From Cohnella abietis (GTDB lineage Bacteria; Bacillota; Bacilli; Paenibacillales; Paenibacillaceae): a stretch of DNA of 64,000 nucleotides. The DNA lies in NCBI RefSeq assembly GCF_004295585.1, contig NZ_AP019400.1, positions 3,880,001-3,944,000 on the forward strand, read 5' to 3'. Positions 34,468-43,685 of this stretch are shown here, in pieces. Made by a program: the position numbers and the translations under genes. Position 1 is the first letter of the stretch. Every line of letters begins with the position of its first letter. The notes beneath the pieces were generated by a model. The model searched no databases and was not told the origin of the DNA. It was given only the letters and a program-made list of their open reading frames with translations.

Positions 34468-35280
34468 CTATTTGTCTTCCATGCGATAGCAACGATCGTA
34501 ACAGTTAAAGCTATACGGCTTGTTGTATTCTTCGATCTTTTTGAATAAAAATCCATTTTTTGTTAGATGCTCTAAGAGAGTTGATAAATGCTTGGCCGTT
34601 TCGTTTTTATCATGCATAAGCACAATAGGAGTTACATTTCCTTTATGTAGCTTCTCGATTTGTTTAATTGTAACGTTAATATATGCTTTACTGCCTAAAG
34701 ACCAATCACTGCTATCTACATTCCAATCCCACAATTTGAAGCCCTCGTTATCTAATTCTTTTCTATAGGATTCAAGCAAATAAGGAACGCTGCCGTAAGG
34801 CGTCCGGATTAGAGTAGACTTTATTCCAGTAAGCTTTTCCAAAGCTTCTTGTCCTTTATTCATTTCATCAAGTGCAGATTGTTCGGATTTATAGAATAGC
34901 TTCTTATTATGGGTAACACCGTGTAGACCGACGGAGTGTCCCTCCTCTACAATCCTTTTTACGATATCTGGGAATTGCTTCATATGTGGTTCAAGCATAA
35001 AAAATGTCGCTTTCGCATGATAGTGCTTCAATGTATCCAGAATATCGTTAGTAGCAGAACTTGGACCATCATCGAAGGTCAAATATATGGTTTTTTCGTC
35101 AGTGTTATCTATATCTATTAGCTGTTGTTTATCCGGCTCAGGTTCCCCAGTTGTTATTTCCAAGTCTCTCTCTACTGTCTCTGTCTTATTATTTGCAACG
35201 CTTCCGGTAATTGTAGAGTGATTCCAAACTACTAACAGAATTATAGAAATGAAAATGATACTTAGGATGAGCTTCTTCAT
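34468..35280 (-). CDS. Membrane-anchored polysaccharide deacetylase (NodB/CE4)
   Basis: The product (about 270 residues) has an uncleaved N-terminal anchor or signal (residues 3-20), a short stalk, and a NodB domain. CE4 motifs are visible: TFDDGP with the catalytic base and metal Asp, HSVGLHGVTH for the metal His residues, RTPYG, WNVDSSDW and VLMHD. It removes N-acetyl groups from peptidoglycan or another GlcNAc polymer outside the cell. The ATG at 35278-35280 has GAGG about 10 nt upstream; the frame extends 16 codons further without support. It is leftward like its neighbours, separated from the SGNH gene by a terminator. Confidence 0.9.
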   Translation of the reverse strand: MKKLILSIIFISIILLVVWNHSTITGSVANNKTETVERDLEITTGEPEPDKQQLIDIDNTDEKTIYLTFDDGPSSATNDILDTLKHYHAKATFFMLEPHMKQFPDIVKRIVEEGHSVGLHGVTHNKKLFYKSEQSALDEMNKGQEALEKLTGIKSTLIRTPYGSVPYLLESYRKELDNEGFKLWDWNVDSSDWSLGSKAYINVTIKQIEKLHKGNVTPIVLMHDKNETAKHLSTLLEHLTKNGFLFKKIEEYNKPYSFNCYDRCYRMEDK

Positions 35281-35384
35281 GATGTGTATTCCTCTTTTCT
35301 CCCTTATCTCAGTTCCTCTCGGGGGCACACTATCAGTATAGTGCTGGAATATATGATAAGTTAGATAGACTTGTATTGGAGTTG

Positions 35385-35424
35385 TAAAAAAAGAGAGAGC
35401 TAGCCACAGTTGGCTGCTCTCTCT
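35385..35424 (-). terminator. Strong terminator of the SGNH hydrolase gene
   Basis: On the minus strand AGAGAGAGC-AGCCA pairs with TGGCT-A-GCTCTCTCT around a 4-nt loop, followed by a T7 run. Confidence 0.92.
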
Positions 35425-35426
35425 TG

Positions 35427-36563
35427 TTAATTAGTGATCATACTGGGAATATTAATAATAGCGTTGGGGGTAATTTCATCCGGAACCTTAATCATAGCTT
35501 TGTGCTTTCCGGGTCCCAGGTTATGCGATAATAGGTTTTCCCAATTCACTCTGAAGGGTGCGTGATTATCTGAGGTGTTAATAAGCTTTCCGTCCACATA
35601 CACCTCATATGCGCCACCAGTTACATCTGCCCATTTTTCAATTCCTAGCAAGTTACCTGTAAATGAAAGCTCTGCAGATGCCCCAGCTTTACCGATGATT
35701 CCTCCTTCAGGCGTTAACTCGAAGCCCTGCAAGTTCTCCCAATTCGTTATACGCTGGCCCGACTTGAATAATGTTGCTTTAGGATACAGAAGCTTGGGTG
35801 GTAAAACGGTGATCACACTAGAATGAACCTTCGACTCGATCGCATCAAATATAGATTGGGTGTAGTATTTATAGCCTTCAGAGTTAGGGTGCGTTCCATC
35901 GTTCGTAAGTGTATGATAAGGTTTTCCTGATGCTCTAAATGCAGCTCGAGTGTCTACGTTTAACAAACCATAGTGCGAGGAAATCGCTTTAATGGTATCT
36001 ACAAAGGGCTCCTTGGATAAGCTGCTTTCAACCAATGTCACAATTTCAGCTTGAGGGTAATCCGTTTTGATCTTTCTGACTAATGCTTCATAATTCGCTT
36101 GGTACATTTCCAATTCAACTGAGCTCTGATCATTTTGTCCGAAACATAGAATGACCATATCATAGCCACTCTTGTTCTTTTCTAACGTAAGGTAATCGAT
36201 CCAGCCCCCGAAGGCTCCCCCTCCTGGTGTTCCGTTTATTTCATGGAGTACGTCCGCTTTGTAAGCGTCATGTAGCTTTTTCGTTAACCCGAGGAACCAT
36301 CTCTCATTCTCATTGTCAGCTCCATCACTTTCCCCAATGCTATCGCCAAGAACAAGATAATTAATGGAAGAGCCGGATTTAAGTTTTTCATAGAGGTCCT
36401 TCTTTACCTCTATAGGATTGACCACAACAGTTGCTGGCTGTTTATCCTTATATTCACTAGTTGGTTGCTTTATGATTTTGGGAGGAAGATGATCGACTTT
36501 ATAAGCAAGCGTAAATATTAAAACAATAATAATCAGACCCGTGTAGGTGACTATGTTTTTCAT
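35427..36563 (-). CDS. Extracytoplasmic SGNH/GDSL hydrolase
   Basis: The product (about 378 residues) starts with a membrane anchor (about 5-22), followed by an SGNH hydrolase domain (about 60-250): VLGDSIGES (block I Ser), GGGAFGGW (block II Gly), CFGQNDQ (block III Asn) and NDGTHPNSEG (block V Asp/His). The last 120 residues form a separate beta-domain with a discoidin-like look (KLINTSDNHAPFRVNW). SGNH enzymes of this type remove or add O-acyl groups on wall or capsule polysaccharide. The ATG at 36561-36563 has a GGGGGGG-rich upstream site; the frame extends 9 codons further. It is divergent from the germination operon. Confidence 0.88.
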   Translation of the reverse strand: MKNIVTYTGLIIIVLIFTLAYKVDHLPPKIIKQPTSEYKDKQPATVVVNPIEVKKDLYEKLKSGSSINYLVLGDSIGESDGADNENERWFLGLTKKLHDAYKADVLHEINGTPGGGAFGGWIDYLTLEKNKSGYDMVILCFGQNDQSSVELEMYQANYEALVRKIKTDYPQAEIVTLVESSLSKEPFVDTIKAISSHYGLLNVDTRAAFRASGKPYHTLTNDGTHPNSEGYKYYTQSIFDAIESKVHSSVITVLPPKLLYPKATLFKSGQRITNWENLQGFELTPEGGIIGKAGASAELSFTGNLLGIEKWADVTGGAYEVYVDGKLINTSDNHAPFRVNWENLLSHNLGPGKHKAMIKVPDEITPNAIINIPSMITN

Positions 36564-36722
36564 TAGGGATTTCCCCCCCGTTTGATACATTTAGTATCAC
36601 CCATATTTTACCACAAGTGTGTTTTTATCCGCAACCGCAGAGCAGGGCATAAATGAATATTATTCCTGATTGTGGAAATGATATCAATACCTTCAACGCC
36701 CTTTTCCTATAAGGAGAGCAGC

Positions 36723-38270
36723 ATGAGAAAAAAAACAAGCGAAAACAACCCTTCACCTACATCAAAAGATCCCTCTTCTAATTCTATTTCTACCTGCTTA
36801 GATGACAACTTGCAGCTCATAGAAGATCAATTTAAGAATTCTAATGATTTGCAGATACTCCATTGGAACTATGGTCCTGGGCTGGATCAAACGGCATTTT
36901 CTGTTTATTTTGACACACTGGTTAAATCTAATGAAAAAAATCTTCTTAAAGAAGCACTGCAAAATCTCGTTACCCACGAGATTGGTCCGGCAATGATGGT
37001 TACCGTAGAAGATGTGATAAGTTTTTTTGAGAAAAATGGTGTTTCCTCTCCGTCAGCCGAGCTTTTGGATCAATTCGATAAAGCCGTCACTAGCATCCTA
37101 AGCGGGAACGTAGTTATTTTTTTCAACGGATGGAACAAAGCACTTGCCTATCTTGCTCTTGATGTTGAGCAGCGACAAGCTTCTGAACCTATTACGGAGC
37201 CCAGTGTCCAAGGCCCTCACGTGAGCTTCATAGAAAATCTAGATCGCAATATTGGTGTCATGCGCAGCCTGCTTAAATCCCCTAAGCTTAAATTTGAGTT
37301 TTTTACAGCCGGTGTGGAAAGTCAAAGAAAGATCTCCTACGGTTATATGGATGGAACAGTAAACCCGGAAACATTGAGGGAATTTAAGCTTAGAATAACG
37401 AAGATCGACAAGGAAGAAATTCTCGAGGCCTCGTATCTTGAGGAATGGATAGAAGATTCCCTCTTATCCCCCTTCCCACAGGTTCGTTTTACGGAGCGTC
37501 CAGATACAGCTGTGGCTGCTTTATTGGAAGGGAAAATTGTCGCTATGGTTAATGGGAGCCCATCCATCCTCATTTGTCCGGGTAATTTCATGGAGTTTTT
37601 TATGACAAGCGAGGATTATTACTATCGAACTGTTTTCTCATCTTTGATACGGTTCATTAGAGTGGCAGCTTTCATCATCGCCTTAATGCTTCCAAGCACC
37701 TATATCGCTTTGTCGACCTTCCATTCTGAGCTCATTCCAACCGTTCTGCTTCTTGCCATCTTGAACACGCGGGAGGGAATTCCCTTTCCTGCGATGGTTG
37801 AAGCACTCATTATGGAATTTTTCTTTGAACTACTTAGGGAGGCCGGAATTCGATTGCCTAGACCGATCGGTTCCGCTGTAAGCATTGTTGGGGCGCTAGT
37901 TATAGGACAGGCAGCCATTCAATCCCAGATTGCTTCCCCTGTTATGGTCATCGTCGTTGCCTTAACTGGGATTGCTTCCTTTGCGCTTCCTCAATACAAC
38001 ATGGCTATCGCCATTCGTATCTTACGCTTCCCACTAATGCTACTAGCAGCGACATTCGGAGGACTAGGTATTATGGTCGGAGTAATACTGATATACCTTC
38101 ACCTGGCAACCTTACGCTCTTTGGGACAGCCATACTTGTCTGCTTTAACTCCTCTGGACCTAAAAAAGGTGCGGGATGCATTTATCATCTTGCCGCGACG
38201 GCTGCTGCTTAATTCGTCTCGAGATCGACACCTGTACAAAAAAATCCCAGAGGGGAAGAAAGCAAAGTGA
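36723..38270 (+). CDS. Spore germinant receptor subunit A (GerA family)
   Basis: The product (about 515 residues) is a GerXA subunit: a large N-terminal cytoplasmic region (1-320) followed by about five membrane helices, with family landmarks SPKLKFEFFTAG, SYGYMDGTVNPE, RFTERPDTAVAALLEGKI, GSPSILICPG and the PFPAMVEALIMEF segment. With subunits B and C it forms the inner-membrane spore receptor that senses germinants. The ATG at 36723 has AAGGAG at about 6 nt; 17 codons of open frame upstream are unsupported. First gene of a four-gene operon (A, C, small protein, B), overlapping the next gene by GTGA. Forespore SigG control is expected for the family; no convincing promoter was read. Confidence 0.94.
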   Translation: MRKKTSENNPSPTSKDPSSNSISTCLDDNLQLIEDQFKNSNDLQILHWNYGPGLDQTAFSVYFDTLVKSNEKNLLKEALQNLVTHEIGPAMMVTVEDVISFFEKNGVSSPSAELLDQFDKAVTSILSGNVVIFFNGWNKALAYLALDVEQRQASEPITEPSVQGPHVSFIENLDRNIGVMRSLLKSPKLKFEFFTAGVESQRKISYGYMDGTVNPETLREFKLRITKIDKEEILEASYLEEWIEDSLLSPFPQVRFTERPDTAVAALLEGKIVAMVNGSPSILICPGNFMEFFMTSEDYYYRTVFSSLIRFIRVAAFIIALMLPSTYIALSTFHSELIPTVLLLAILNTREGIPFPAMVEALIMEFFFELLREAGIRLPRPIGSAVSIVGALVIGQAAIQSQIASPVMVIVVALTGIASFALPQYNMAIAIRILRFPLMLLAATFGGLGIMVGVILIYLHLATLRSLGQPYLSALTPLDLKKVRDAFIILPRRLLLNSSRDRHLYKKIPEGKKAK

Positions 38271-39433
38271 AGGCGATATTATCCACTTTCGTGTCCTTAC
38301 TCATCCTCATTCTGACCACTGGATGCTGGGATAATAGTGAATTGGACGAATACGGCTTCGTTCAGGCAGTAGCCATTGATTTGGCCGAGGACAATCTCAT
38401 CCATTTAACTACACATTTCTACAATCCTTCAAGCAAAATGGAGATGGGAGAAGCAAAAGCTGGACAGAAAGGTATTAATATCACAACAATCGGAGAAACC
38501 ATTTTTGAAGCGACAAGAGACATTCCGACAAAGTTCGGGCGCAAAGCCAAGTGGGATCATATGCGCGTTATTCTACTCGGAGAAAAGCTAGCCAAAACCC
38601 AGAATATTGGGGAAGTGCTTGATTATTTCTCACGGGATCACGAACCACGTGGTACGATTCTCCCTTTAGTTACGCAAGGAACTGCCAGCGAATTTCTAGA
38701 GATTAAACCGTTCATCGAACAGACCATTGGCCAACAGTACAAGAAGATGGAAACGAACGGTGCGGTTTATTCAGGCAAAACCTCTAACGTCCCCCTATAT
38801 GAGTTGGCTATCGGATTGAAAAGCCCATCCAAAATAGCTGCCATTCCTTATGTTCATAAAGGTGATTCAAAGGACGAAGCCATGGTATCCGGAATAGCGA
38901 TAATAAAAAATGGAAAGCTGGCGGAAATCCTAAAGGATAAGGATCCGGAAGCATTCATGGTACTAACCAACAAATATCAAAGCGGAATCATTAATTTCAA
39001 CTGCATTGGCAGTACTGAAGGACAAACACAAATCCAAGAATCATTCGAGGTTCTCTCTCTCGACAGCAACAAAACGGTCAAAGTAGAAGGAAATGAAGTG
39101 ACGGTCAGGATAAAGGTTCATATTGAGGGAACAGTGGGCGAGCTAAGGTGCTCCGTCTTAAAAACAAAAGAAGATGTTCAACGATTCCAGAATAAAGTCA
39201 GCGAACGATCCGAGGAAGGACTGCAGCATGCGATCACACTCTTTAAGCAGCGAAAACTAGATGCCATTGGAGTCGGAAATCAGATTTACAGACAAAACCC
39301 GAAGCTTTGGAAAAAATTGGAGCAAAACTGGGACAAGATCTTTGCCCAAAGTAGATTTGAAGTCGAGGTTGAAGTAAAGGTATTAAGTGTCGGTTTGAGT
39401 GTAGGCACTCCGTTTGGACTAAAGGAGAAGTAG
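38267..39433 (+). CDS. Spore germinant receptor lipoprotein subunit C (Ger(x)C family)
   Basis: The 388-residue protein has a lipoprotein signal peptide with lipobox LTTGC at residue 19, then the mature segment WDNSELDEYGFVQAVAIDL that opens most Ger(x)C proteins. The three-domain mature part matches GerBC-like subunits in length. It would be lipidated on the outer face of the inner spore membrane and act with subunits A and B. The start is GTG at 38267, overlapping the stop of gerXA (GTGA). Confidence 0.93.
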   Translation: MKAILSTFVSLLILILTTGCWDNSELDEYGFVQAVAIDLAEDNLIHLTTHFYNPSSKMEMGEAKAGQKGINITTIGETIFEATRDIPTKFGRKAKWDHMRVILLGEKLAKTQNIGEVLDYFSRDHEPRGTILPLVTQGTASEFLEIKPFIEQTIGQQYKKMETNGAVYSGKTSNVPLYELAIGLKSPSKIAAIPYVHKGDSKDEAMVSGIAIIKNGKLAEILKDKDPEAFMVLTNKYQSGIINFNCIGSTEGQTQIQESFEVLSLDSNKTVKVEGNEVTVRIKVHIEGTVGELRCSVLKTKEDVQRFQNKVSERSEEGLQHAITLFKQRKLDAIGVGNQIYRQNPKLWKKLEQNWDKIFAQSRFEVEVEVKVLSVGLSVGTPFGLKEK

Positions 39434-39435
39434 CC

Positions 39436-39678
39436 ATGTTTGGAAAAGTAGTGTGCATATTGATGCTTATTTCTGCAATGCTTATCTATGACATTCCGAG
39501 ATTCAGTAAAGCCTCTCGCCGCGATAGGTTTATGTATGGAGCGATACTGGTGCCACTTCTGTATCTCGGTTTCTTATTTGTAACGGCTAAGCCATGGCCT
39601 AATCTTGACACACTCTTTAATCTGTTGATCAGTCCAGCCAAGCAAATCGTTCAATGGCTCGATCCTACAAATTCGTAA
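39436..39678 (+). CDS. Small membrane protein within the germination operon (80 aa)
   Basis: The 80-residue protein has two hydrophobic segments (about 3-19 and 34-52) flanking a basic loop (SKASRRDRF). It sits between gerXC and gerXB, with AAAGGAG overlapping the gerXC stop region and its ATG 2 nt after that stop, so it is certainly translated with the operon. Small two-helix GerD-like or D-subunit proteins occur in some ger operons, where they modulate germination; similarity is by position and topology only. Confidence 0.75.
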   Translation: MFGKVVCILMLISAMLIYDIPRFSKASRRDRFMYGAILVPLLYLGFLFVTAKPWPNLDTLFNLLISPAKQIVQWLDPTNS

Positions 39679-39705
39679 TGATAAACCTGTAATTGGGAGG
39701 AACCT

Positions 39706-40815
39706 ATGAGTAAAATCGAACGAGTTAGCTCTCTCCAGATGACAATGCTGTTTCTCTTCTTTACAACCGGCTCTTCGATCGTCATTATCCCAGCGCCTCT
39801 GACAAACATTGCTGGTAATGGGGCATGGATATCTCTTCTAATCGCCTATGCAATGGGAATGCTCTTACTGACGAGCATTCTTTATTTATACCGATTATTT
39901 CCTAACCAAACCCTTATTGAATACAGTCGCCTTACGTTAGGAAATGCATTGACTACTGTGCTGCTCATCCCATTCACCTGTGTAATGTTCTGGCATGTAG
40001 CCGGTATTGTAATTGAAATTGGAATCTTTTTTAAGAGCACCATGTTAAAAGAAACGCCTACTTACGCAGTAAACTCAATGCTTTTCATTACGATAGCGTT
40101 AACCGCACTTGCTGGAATTGAAGTGATAGCCCGGATGGCGGCTGTCTTATTAGCCCTCATGTTTGGATGCATTATCGTGGTGTTAGTGCTGGTGGGCACT
40201 CTATATCATCCTGAATATCTTCTTCCCATCTTACCGGATGGAATCAGACCAGTCCTTCACGCTGCATATATTACATATGGATTTCCCTATTCTGAAATTA
40301 TAGTTTTTGCCATTATTTTGCCATACGTCCGCGCCAAAGACACATCTAAGGTAGGCAAACACCTATATCTCGCGCTTACTATTAACGCAATGACTTTGCT
40401 GGCGTCGATTATTTGCAGCATTATGGTGCTTGGACCGATTTCCGGCGATCTCAATTATTCGTTATACCAGCTTGCCCGTTTAATCTTTTTTCAGGAAATT
40501 ATCGAGAGAATCGAATCAGTAATCGGATTCTCTCTAATTGTCGGCTTTTATTTCAAAGCCGCCATCCTGCTCATCATTCTCATCCGACATTTGTCTCAGC
40601 TACTACGACTCGATAATGAACGCCTTCTGGTCTTCCCTGTTGCCTTAATTTGCTTACTGCTGTCACTCACTACCTATACAACAGAGTCAGCACTTGAAGA
40701 GCTTGTTAATTTAATCTGGCCTTTACTCAACAACATCGCTTATGCTCTACCGATTTTTCTAATATTAGCAGTCGCTTTAATACGAGGCCGCCACAAAGGC
40801 AGTAAGACTTCTTAA
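39706..40815 (+). CDS. Spore germinant receptor permease-like subunit B (GerAB/ArcD family)
   Basis: The 369-residue protein has about ten helices and the APC-superfamily look of GerXB subunits (QMTMLFLFFTTGSSIVIIP, AGIEVIARMAAVL, YPLPDGI-like LPILPDGIRPVL). In known receptors this subunit binds the germinant. Its ATG has GGGAGG upstream and it closes the operon. Its TAA stop overlaps the stop of the convergent bshB2 gene by 2 nt, leaving no room for a separate terminator. Confidence 0.93.
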   Translation: MSKIERVSSLQMTMLFLFFTTGSSIVIIPAPLTNIAGNGAWISLLIAYAMGMLLLTSILYLYRLFPNQTLIEYSRLTLGNALTTVLLIPFTCVMFWHVAGIVIEIGIFFKSTMLKETPTYAVNSMLFITIALTALAGIEVIARMAAVLLALMFGCIIVVLVLVGTLYHPEYLLPILPDGIRPVLHAAYITYGFPYSEIIVFAIILPYVRAKDTSKVGKHLYLALTINAMTLLASIICSIMVLGPISGDLNYSLYQLARLIFFQEIIERIESVIGFSLIVGFYFKAAILLIILIRHLSQLLRLDNERLLVFPVALICLLLSLTTYTTESALEELVNLIWPLLNNIAYALPIFLILAVALIRGRHKGSKTS

Positions 40816-41465
40816 TCAAAGGAGTACGTCCAGAACCGCTCTGTGCCGAATCGCTCTTGAATCTCTTTGTCACTGAGCTTCTTACTACCTACCAGCTCGG
40901 CAGCTTGGAATTGGGAGCGATGAGCTTGGATGGATTCCATCTTCTGCTTAAGAAAATCTTTAACATCAACAACGACATCAGGGTATCCGATTGTTTCAAG
41001 ATTGTTGGCAAATGCCAGACAATGAACGGTCGGCCTTTGATCCTTAGGCATTCTTGCAATTGTACGGATAACAGCTTCTCCGCAAGCATCATGGTCAGGA
41101 TGAACACTATAATCCGGATAAAAGGTAATAACCAACGAAGGGTTCAGCTCGCTAACAAGAGCTGCTATTCGTCCATCCAGCTGCTCCTGATCCTCGAACT
41201 CTATCATTTTATCGTGAAAACCAAGCATCCTTAAATCCTGAATACCAATAGCCTGACAAGCCTCTTCAAGCTCCTTCTTACGAATAGCGGGCAAGGTTAC
41301 CCGACTAGCAAAAGGTGGAATTCCCATGTTCCGACCCATCTCACCCAAAGTCAGACAAGCATAAGTTACTTCAGCTCCGTTACTCACATATTTAGCAAGC
41401 GTTCCGGATGCTCCGAAGGCTTCATCATCTGGATGCGGCAATATAACAAGAATACGTTTATACAT
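40812..41465 (-). CDS. bshB2: Bacillithiol biosynthesis deacetylase BshB2
   Basis: The product (about 217 residues) is a LmbE-like zinc deacetylase: VILPHPDDEAFGASG supplies the HPDDE metal motif and PDYSVHPDHDACGEAV the second His motif. It removes the acetyl group from GlcNAc-malate, a step in making bacillithiol, the low-molecular-weight thiol of Bacillales. The assignment to BshB2 rather than BshB1 is supported by the yojF gene 24 bp upstream, an arrangement conserved in Bacillus. Start: ATG at 41463-41465 is preferred, since the earlier ATG at 41475 directly abuts GAGGAG. Confidence 0.92.
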   Translation of the reverse strand: MYKRILVILPHPDDEAFGASGTLAKYVSNGAEVTYACLTLGEMGRNMGIPPFASRVTLPAIRKKELEEACQAIGIQDLRMLGFHDKMIEFEDQEQLDGRIAALVSELNPSLVITFYPDYSVHPDHDACGEAVIRTIARMPKDQRPTVHCLAFANNLETIGYPDVVVDVKDFLKQKMESIQAHRSQFQAAELVGSKKLSDKEIQERFGTERFWTYSFD

Positions 41466-41489
41466 ATAATTTCTCATCTCCTCTTTCGT

Positions 41490-41837
41490 TTAGAAGGGCT
41501 CTCTGCTTAATTGCAAGGCTACGACCAGCTTACCCTGACTATCATGGCCTGCCAATATCAGTCTTTCAGTATCCGCCTCTTCGAAGTGAGTAAGCCCCTC
41601 CGAGTATACCCAGCCCTTTAGCGTTTTTAAGCCTACCCGGAACGGTCCGTTGCCGGAGATCGAGCCTTGGGTGAACTGAATAACTGCATTAGAGATAAAT
41701 GTAGCTGCTGGATGCTTCGAGCTGTCAAAATGGGCAGCATATGCTCCTGTAGTCATTTCGAGATGAATGTAAATTTCAACATTTTTGAATTGGTCAATTC
41801 TGGTCTGTACTTCCGACTTATTTATTAGCTGCATCAT
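41490..41837 (-). CDS. yojF: YojF family protein (DUF1806)
   Basis: The 115-residue protein is a YojF homologue, recognisable by MQLINKSEVQTRID, EIYIHLEMTTGAYA, NAVIQFTQGSISGNGPFRVGLKT and GWVYSEGLTHFE. Its biochemical role is not established, but it is almost always encoded directly before bshB2, so a function in bacillithiol synthesis or use is inferred. An AGGAAAG site precedes the ATG. The two genes form a short leftward operon divergent from arsRBC. Confidence 0.88.
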   Translation of the reverse strand: MMQLINKSEVQTRIDQFKNVEIYIHLEMTTGAYAAHFDSSKHPAATFISNAVIQFTQGSISGNGPFRVGLKTLKGWVYSEGLTHFEEADTERLILAGHDSQGKLVVALQLSREPF

Positions 41838-41958
41838 CTTTCCTCCGTTTACCTTACTGAATCTATTATTTCATCTTATAAACATTTTAACACACTTGAA
41901 CAGCAGTTCCATAAATCCGTTACAGTAAGTTGATTATTAATGCCATTAAATTAGTCAT

Positions 41959-42000
41959 CACTAATATTAGTGTTTACTTATATCGTGAGTCATGTATAAT
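41959..42000 (+). promoter_or_regulatory. ars promoter with dyad operator
   Basis: TATAAT at 41995-42000 and a weak TTTACT at 41973-41978 (16 bp spacing) lie 42 bp before arsR. A perfect 14-bp palindrome CACTAATATTAGTG (41959-41972) abuts the -35 box and is the candidate ArsR operator. Confidence 0.6.
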
Positions 42001-42042
42001 ACAAATTAGAAAAACCTTTGATGGAAAGGAGTCCCTGATTTC

Positions 42043-42357
42043 ATGACAAATGTTGAAGACATGCTAGAATCTCTCAAGCTTCTCTCTGATAAAAGCAGAT
42101 TAACTATACTTGCCCTTCTTAGAGAGAAGGAAATGTGTGTCTGCGATATTGTCGCGATTCTAGAAACAACACAACCAAACATAAGCCAGCATCTTAAGAA
42201 ATTGAAAACTGGCGGTCTTATTAATGAGACAAAGCGCAGGCAGTGGGTTTATTACTCGTTGAACCTTGATGACAAGCCCTATATTAACGAAATTTTAGCC
42301 CAATTGCCCTCCATGAAGGACCGAATAAATGCGATAAGCTCTCAAAGCTGCGACTAA
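42043..42357 (+). CDS. arsR: Arsenical resistance repressor ArsR
   Basis: The 104-residue winged-helix repressor has the arsenite-binding pair in EMCVCDIVAIL at the start of helix 3 and the recognition helix in QPNISQHLKKLKTGGLI. Binding of As(III)/Sb(III) to the cysteines would release it from DNA. AAAGGAG precedes the ATG. It leads the arsRBC operon, 13 bp ahead of arsB, with a dyad in the promoter. Confidence 0.92.
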   Translation: MTNVEDMLESLKLLSDKSRLTILALLREKEMCVCDIVAILETTQPNISQHLKKLKTGGLINETKRRQWVYYSLNLDDKPYINEILAQLPSMKDRINAISSQSCD

Positions 42358-42370
42358 CTTAGGAGGATTT

Positions 42371-43663
42371 ATGCTCACGATTGCTTCTCTCATCTTTATA
42401 GTTACTCTTGTATTTGTTATTTGGCAGCCTAAAGGTCTTAATATCGGTTGGTCTGCATGCGGCGGGGCAATAATCGCACTAATGTTCGGTGTTGTTAGCA
42501 TGGGCGATGTATGGGATGTCACACAGATTGTTTGGAATGCTACTTTGGCCTTTGTAGCCATCATATTAATCTCACTTATTCTAGATGAGATAGGATTCTT
42601 TGAATGGGCTGCACTTCATATGGCCAGATTTGCTAAAGGCAATGGTAATCTAATGTTCGTGTACGTTATTCTTCTCGGAGCCGCAGTAGCAGCATTATTC
42701 GCAAATGACGGGGCGGCATTAATCTTAACTCCAATTGTACTCGCGATGGTTAGAGCCTTGAAATTCGACCAGCGGATGATTCTGCCATTCATCATGGCGA
42801 GTGGATTCATATCGGATACGGCTTCCCTCCCTCTCGTTGTGAGTAATCTAGTAAATATCGTATCTTCAGATTTCTTCGGGATCGGATTTGTGGAGTATGC
42901 AAGTCGCATGATAATCCCCACTATCTTTGCAATTACTTCTAGCTTGCTCGTTCTGTACCTCATGTTCCGTAAAAGCATCCCAAAGAACTATGATATAGCT
43001 CAATTACAGAAGCCTAGCGAGGCTATTAAAGATGTAAGATTGTTTAGATTCTCATGGGTAATCCTAGCCGTGCTGCTGATTGCCTATCTCATTAGTGAAT
43101 GGATCAATATTCCAGTCTCGATTATTGCGGGGGTTGCAGCAATTGTTTTCCTGCTTCTTGCTAGACAAAGCGAAAGCATCCACACATGGAAGCTTGTCAA
43201 AGGTGCTCCTTGGGTAATAGTCATATTTTCGATTGGTATGTATGTTGTCGTGTATGGCTTACGTAATGTTGGACTTACTGATGAGCTTGGATCGATCTTC
43301 GAATGGCTCGGGGATCAAGGACTCTTCATCGCAACAATTGGTTCTGGCTTCTTAGCGGCTATTCTATCTTCTATCATGAATAACCTGCCTACAGTCTTGA
43401 TTGATGCCCTTGCTATTCAAGGAACAGACTCTACCGGTATTATTCGAGAGGCATTCATATATGCCAACGTAGTTGGATCTGATTTGGGACCTAAAATAAC
43501 ACCTATCGGCTCATTGGCTACCTTGCTATGGCTCCATGTCTTGTCATCCAAGGGGGTCAAAATTTCGTGGGGTTATTATTTCAAAGTTGGCATTGTACTC
43601 ACAGTTCCTGTCTTGTTCATCACGCTGACTAGCCTTTACTTCTGGTTACGATTGATCAATTAA
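42371..43663 (+). CDS. arsB: Arsenite efflux membrane protein ArsB
   Basis: The 430-residue protein has about 12 helices and is a full-length ArsB of the ion-transporter superfamily. Landmarks are the internally repeated NDGAALILTPIV and NNLPTVLIDALAI segments and DLGPKITPIGSLATLLW. It extrudes arsenite and antimonite with protons. AGGAGG lies 6 nt before the ATG. It sits between arsR and arsC in one operon. Confidence 0.94.
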   Translation: MLTIASLIFIVTLVFVIWQPKGLNIGWSACGGAIIALMFGVVSMGDVWDVTQIVWNATLAFVAIILISLILDEIGFFEWAALHMARFAKGNGNLMFVYVILLGAAVAALFANDGAALILTPIVLAMVRALKFDQRMILPFIMASGFISDTASLPLVVSNLVNIVSSDFFGIGFVEYASRMIIPTIFAITSSLLVLYLMFRKSIPKNYDIAQLQKPSEAIKDVRLFRFSWVILAVLLIAYLISEWINIPVSIIAGVAAIVFLLLARQSESIHTWKLVKGAPWVIVIFSIGMYVVVYGLRNVGLTDELGSIFEWLGDQGLFIATIGSGFLAAILSSIMNNLPTVLIDALAIQGTDSTGIIREAFIYANVVGSDLGPKITPIGSLATLLWLHVLSSKGVKISWGYYFKVGIVLTVPVLFITLTSLYFWLRLIN

Positions 43664-43685
43664 CACCACAGAGGAGATTGTCACA

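Noticed and set aside
34371..34556. 61-codon minus-strand frame overlapping the end of the deacetylase gene
   Set aside because: Overlaps the end of the real gene in another phase and lacks a ribosome site.
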